A DNA stretch of 37,610 nucleotides from Rhodopirellula sp. (GTDB taxonomy: Bacteria; Planctomycetota; Planctomycetia; Pirellulales; Thermoguttaceae), in NCBI GenBank assembly GCA_012728855.1, contig JAAYEH010000049.1:1-37610 (forward strand). Direction: 5' to 3'. The position numbers and the translations under genes are program-made. Below the pieces are notes generated by a model, which was not told the DNA's origin, did not search any database, and was given only the letters and a program-made list of their open reading frames with translations. Below, in pieces: positions 35,337 to 37,610 of the stretch. How positions within the stretch are numbered: the stretch's first letter is position 1; each line of letters begins with the position of its first letter.

Positions 35337-35656
35337 GGCAGGCTACGACCAGACTGCAAAGCCCGACTTTTCGTTACAGTCGGGCCGGGAAGCCTGGCGT
35401 ATATGAATTTCCCACCAAGCTCTTTACGTTGCCCAAACCATCTGTGAACTAGGCTTGACTAAGCTCTGCGCGGCGGAGCCTGGCAAGCCACTAGTTTGCC
35501 TAAAGTACGCAAAACAGTTCCGGCTATCGACCGCACCCGCCACAATCGGCGCAATCGGCACAGGCTTCCCGGTGTTTGGAATCTCTTGCTCGCCGTTGCC
35601 GGCTTTGCAGGAGGAAGAAAGCCCGTTGCAGAGGCGAAGGAGTGGATGGCGGCGCC

Positions 35657-35685
35657 TTGACAAGATGAGAACGTCCCAGTTTGAT
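35657..35685 (+). promoter_or_regulatory. Sigma-70-type promoter for the Cys-rich secreted protein
   Basis: A perfect TTGACA at 35657-35662 is followed after 17 bp by TTTGAT at 35680-35685 (four of six to TATAAT). Transcription would start near 35692 and give a leader of about 31 bases containing GGAG before the ATG at 35723. Confidence 0.45.
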
Positions 35686-35722
35686 GGACGATACCCTTTT
35701 CCTCGGACGTGGAGCAAGTGAA

Positions 35723-36574
35723 ATGTTGCGTCAACGAAGACATCTGGTTTGGAGCGTTTTGGCGGTACTGATGCTGGCCAACACATCGACGGGCCAGGCG
35801 TGTGATTGCCTCTGGCCCTGGAATTGGTGTCGCCGTCCCACGGCGGCTTACGCGCCGGCGACGTATGCCGCGCCGGCTGCGGCGCCGGCGTGCGGACCCT
35901 GCGTTCCGGCGACGACCTACATGCCGGTCACGGCGTACCGCACCGTTTATCAGCCGACGGCGGTGACGACTTATCAGCCGGCCAGGTCAGGATGCGGCCT
36001 GTTCAACTGCTTCGGGTTGTTCGACTGCTGCGGACGGGGATCGGCGGCAACGACCTATCGGCCGGTGACGAGTGTCGTCTATCGTCCCGCTTTGATGCCG
36101 TATACGACCTACCGCCCGGTAACGGCCTACTCGGCAAGCTCCTGTGTCCCTTCCTGCGATCCTTGCAGCACGACGACGTACAGTCTGGGCACCTCGTATA
36201 GTTCCACGCTAAGCACCGCCGCGCCTGCCTCGGGCTGCGCCAGCGGCGATTGCGGCGCGGGGGTGATCCGTTCGTACCCGGCCGCGAGCGAGTCGCCCGG
36301 AACGGTGGTCGCACCGAGTCAGCCGGCCCAGACGTTCAAGAGTGATCCTCAGCAGCCGAACGGCGGGAGCAACTCGCTGGAGTTGAAGCCGCAAACCGAC
36401 TCAAGCTCGGATTTCCGCTTTCAGCAGCCGGAATTGATCCGGCCGAACGTAAGCCCGACCTCTCACACGCAGGCGCGCCAGGCAACCTTTTATCGTCCGG
36501 TTGCTGATCCCGCCGTGGCGAGCGCGCCAAAGACCAAGCTCGACACCAGTGGCTGGCACTCGGCCGGCCATTGA
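35723..36574 (+). CDS. Secreted Cys- and Tyr-rich repetitive protein, planctomycete type
   Basis: The 283-aa protein has a signal peptide (about 1-26, LAVLMLANTSTGQA-CDC). It then has many units of the type TTYRPVT, TTYQPA and VVYRPA, mixed with cysteine pairs (CGPC, CGLFNC, DCCG, CDPC). The C-terminal half is Ser/Gln/Pro-rich and probably disordered. I recognise it as a low-complexity exported protein of planctomycete type, likely a structural part of the envelope, like the YTV protein at 9544; it does not match that repeat unit exactly. The ATG at 35723 follows GGAG at suitable distance. No other function can be inferred. Confidence 0.75.
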   Translation: MLRQRRHLVWSVLAVLMLANTSTGQACDCLWPWNWCRRPTAAYAPATYAAPAAAPACGPCVPATTYMPVTAYRTVYQPTAVTTYQPARSGCGLFNCFGLFDCCGRGSAATTYRPVTSVVYRPALMPYTTYRPVTAYSASSCVPSCDPCSTTTYSLGTSYSSTLSTAAPASGCASGDCGAGVIRSYPAASESPGTVVAPSQPAQTFKSDPQQPNGGSNSLELKPQTDSSSDFRFQQPELIRPNVSPTSHTQARQATFYRPVADPAVASAPKTKLDTSGWHSAGH

Positions 36575-36589
36575 GACGTTCGCCGAACG

Positions 36590-36607
36590 TCAGGCTTTTG
36601 AGCCTGA
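36590..36607. terminator. Stem-loop after the Cys-rich secreted protein
   Basis: TCAGGCT and AGCCTGA pair around a TTTG loop, 16 bases after the stop codon. A second stem-loop with GGCTTTCCAGCC follows near 36621. There is no U-tract, so termination is uncertain; both belong to the repeat family at 652-671. Confidence 0.4.
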
Positions 36608-36675
36608 GGGCAACGCCAAGTAGGCTTTCCAGCCCGACCGGGACGCAACGTCAGGCGGGAAAGTCTTAGAAGCCT

Positions 36676-36765
36676 TATTTTCCTGGTGTCGCAGCGCCGG
36701 ATTGCAGCCGCAGGATTCGGCCGACGTGGTTCAAGAGGTCTTTCAGGCAGTCCGTCGGGGGATCG
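36676..36765 (+). pseudogene. Remnant of an ECF sigma factor (region 2 start)
   Basis: In one frame this reads LFSWCRSAGLQPQDSADVVQEVFQAV and RRGI, a close match in pattern to the opening of region 2 of planctomycete ECF sigma factors (WCRRAGLQ, DVVQEVF). No start codon or further sigma sequence follows; the reading runs directly into an unrelated fragment at about 36775. Confidence 0.6.
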
Positions 36766-36777
36766 GAGGTCAGCCGA

Positions 36778-37245
36778 TTGCAGCCGGTGGATCAGATGCT
36801 CTTTCCACAGGTCGACGATTACCATTTGGCGTTCGGTTTGTACGACCGGAAGCATGGGCTGTGCTTTACCGACCGGATTCAGAGCCACCTGCTGGAGTTG
36901 CCGAAGTTCGAGCAACGGCTGGAAGAACTGCACGACTCCAAAGAAAAATGGTTGTACTTCTTTCGGCACACCGAGACGATGGATGCCGACGCTTTGCCGG
37001 AGGCGTTTCAAGAACCGGTGTACCGGCGAGCGGCAAAGTAGTTGGAAATGCTGACCAAAGACTTCGTGGAACGAGAGCGTTATGAAGCGCGCGTGAAGGC
37101 GATTCGGGACGAAACGAGCCGGATCCAAGGCGCGGAACAACGGGGACGCGAACAAGGGTTGCAGCAGGGGTATATCGCGCGGGTGCATCTCTGCCAGCGG
37201 TTGCTGAAGCGCCCGGTGACCTCTCCGGCGGCGCACTCTGTGTAA
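36778..37245 (+). pseudogene. Broken Rpn/PD-(D/E)XK transposase-like gene, 3' part
   Basis: The frame reads LFPQVDDYHLAFGLYD, FTDRIQSHLLELPKFEQRL, WLYFFRHTETMDADALPEAF, then a TAG at 37039-37041, and continues in the same frame with LEMLTKDFVERERYEARVKAIRDE and GLQQGYIARVHLCQRLLKRPVT. This is the C-terminal half of the Rpn/PDDEXK_2 family (recombination-promoting nuclease, also called putative transposase). The N-terminal half with the catalytic residues is missing, and the in-frame stop breaks the rest. It abuts a sigma-factor remnant, so an old deletion or recombination joined the two. Confidence 0.75.
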
Positions 37246-37278
37246 CCACAACTCTGGTGCATCGACTCGTATTTCTTG

Positions 37279-37344
37279 ACCCCGCGTTACCCCGCCCTTA
37301 CCCCGCTCTTTACCCCGCCTGCGCAGCTTAAGCTGAGACCCCGC
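37279..37344. repeat. Iterated ACCCCGC heptamers
   Basis: ACCCCGC occurs at 37279, 37289, 37300, 37312 and 37338. The first four are separated by 3, 4 and 5 bases in order. They lie between the Rpn remnant and the partial transposase. No function is apparent. Confidence 0.5.
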
Positions 37345-37380
37345 CCCCCCTTGCGCGAGTCGCGCAAATTCGTAAAAAAA

Positions 37381-37414
37381 GGAGCAAGGCCCTCTGGGAT
37401 TTGGACCTCGCTCC
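37381..37414. repeat. Imperfect hairpin before the partial transposase
   Basis: GGAGCAAGGCCC at 37381-37392 pairs with GGACCTCGCTCC at 37403-37414 with two mismatches around a ten-base loop. It could be an insertion-element end or a terminator for leftward or rightward transcripts. Confidence 0.35.
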
Positions 37415-37436
37415 CCAAAACGAATCGTAGGCCAGT

Positions 37437-37610
37437 ATTATCGATCTGGAAGAGGAAATCAAGCGACACAATCAGCAAGTGATGCAAAGGGGGAAACGCG
37501 TCTGTTATCGGACCGTTTGTACGGCTTGCCGGAAATCCGGCCCCTTTGCCCCGCATGAACTGCGCGCTCGAAATCTACGGTACACCGTCCAAAGCACCGT
37601 CGTCACGGTC
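37437..37610 (+). CDS. N-terminal part of a probable transposase, cut by the window edge
   Basis: The frame is open from 37431 to the end of the window and reads IIDLEEEIKRHNQQVMQRGKR, then VCYRTVCTACRKSGPFAPHELRARNLRYTV. The CxxC pair followed by GPFxPHELRxRxLRY looks like the N-terminal zinc-binding part of DDE transposases found in planctomycetes; the recognition is by pattern and moderately uncertain. The first ATG in frame is at 37482; an ATT at 37437 would match the family N-terminus better. The catalytic domain lies outside the window. Confidence 0.5.
   Translation, partial: MIDLEEEIKRHNQQVMQRGKRVCYRTVCTACRKSGPFAPHELRARNLRYTVQSTVVTV

Larger units (their letters stand above)
35157..35722. 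other. Repeat-rich intergenic region upstream of the Cys-rich secreted protein
   Basis: After the sulfatase stop this 566-bp stretch holds the palindrome at 35194-35290, a GTCAGGCT-type stem-loop at 35317-35336 followed by related sequences to about 35400, and a promoter at 35657-35685. No supportable gene is present. Confidence 0.55.

Overview
The window is GC-rich DNA that reads as a chromosomal stretch of a planctomycete, most likely order Pirellulales (inferred). Support comes from a secreted Cys-rich protein with YTV-type repeats (a family described from planctomycete cell walls), a second planctomycete-style low-complexity secreted protein, a sulfatase, several large secreted TIM-barrel hydrolases, Tat-exported enzymes, a short MnmE-like GTPase, and many palindromic repeats between genes. 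I saw no rRNA, tRNA, CRISPR array, phage module or complete insertion sequence.

Layout. 1-684 has no convincing gene. 715-7653 (minus) is a run lplA-like ligase > PII protein > hypE > 1147-aa secreted glycosidase-like protein > MnmE-like GTPase; the last two overlap by ATGA. 7826-8472 (plus) is an AF2212-type antitoxin/PIN toxin pair overlapping by GTGA. An FmdB-type zinc-ribbon gene follows (8481-8987, minus). 9544-13443 (plus) holds the YTV protein, a strong terminator hairpin, and a beta-propeller/esterase fusion. 13460-16832 (minus) holds a Tat-exported lactonase-fold protein, gdhA, and a small unknown gene. 17321-24811 (minus) is an operon: Tat-exported sugar isomerase/epimerase-like protein > secreted glycosidase-like protein > sensor kinase > NtrC-type regulator, the hydrolase and kinase overlapping by GTGA. 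25169-26092 (minus) is a PD-(D/E)XK-like protein, divergent from a SWIM-SNF2 helicase (26221-29616, plus). A ParD/ParE-type module (29814-30501, minus) sits between degenerate direct repeats. Next come a GHL10-like protein (plus), a glycosidase-like protein (minus), a sulfatase (plus) and the second repetitive secreted protein (plus). The right edge has a fused ECF-sigma/Rpn pseudogene and the start of a probable transposase.

Functional reading. The dominant theme is breakdown of complex, probably sulfated, polysaccharide: two very large TIM-barrel proteins, two smaller ones, a propeller/esterase, a sulfatase, an isomerase and a lactonase-fold protein. One hydrolase is translationally coupled to its own two-component system.

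The most unusual signal is a family of imperfect palindromes, four of them 96-98 bp (685-782, 6421-6518, 16384-16479, 35194-35290) and one cut by the window edge (1-69). The first three plus the edge copy share an asymmetric core, GGGGACaGG in one arm and GGGGACtGG in the other. Two copies are exactly 98 bp and flanked by TAA direct repeats; one of them supplies the last 22 codons of the MnmE-like gene, the other the last base of the PII stop codon. Further short repeat families (GGGGCAGG, GTCAGGCT, GTCGAGAGTC, AATGACC) mark other gene ends and starts.
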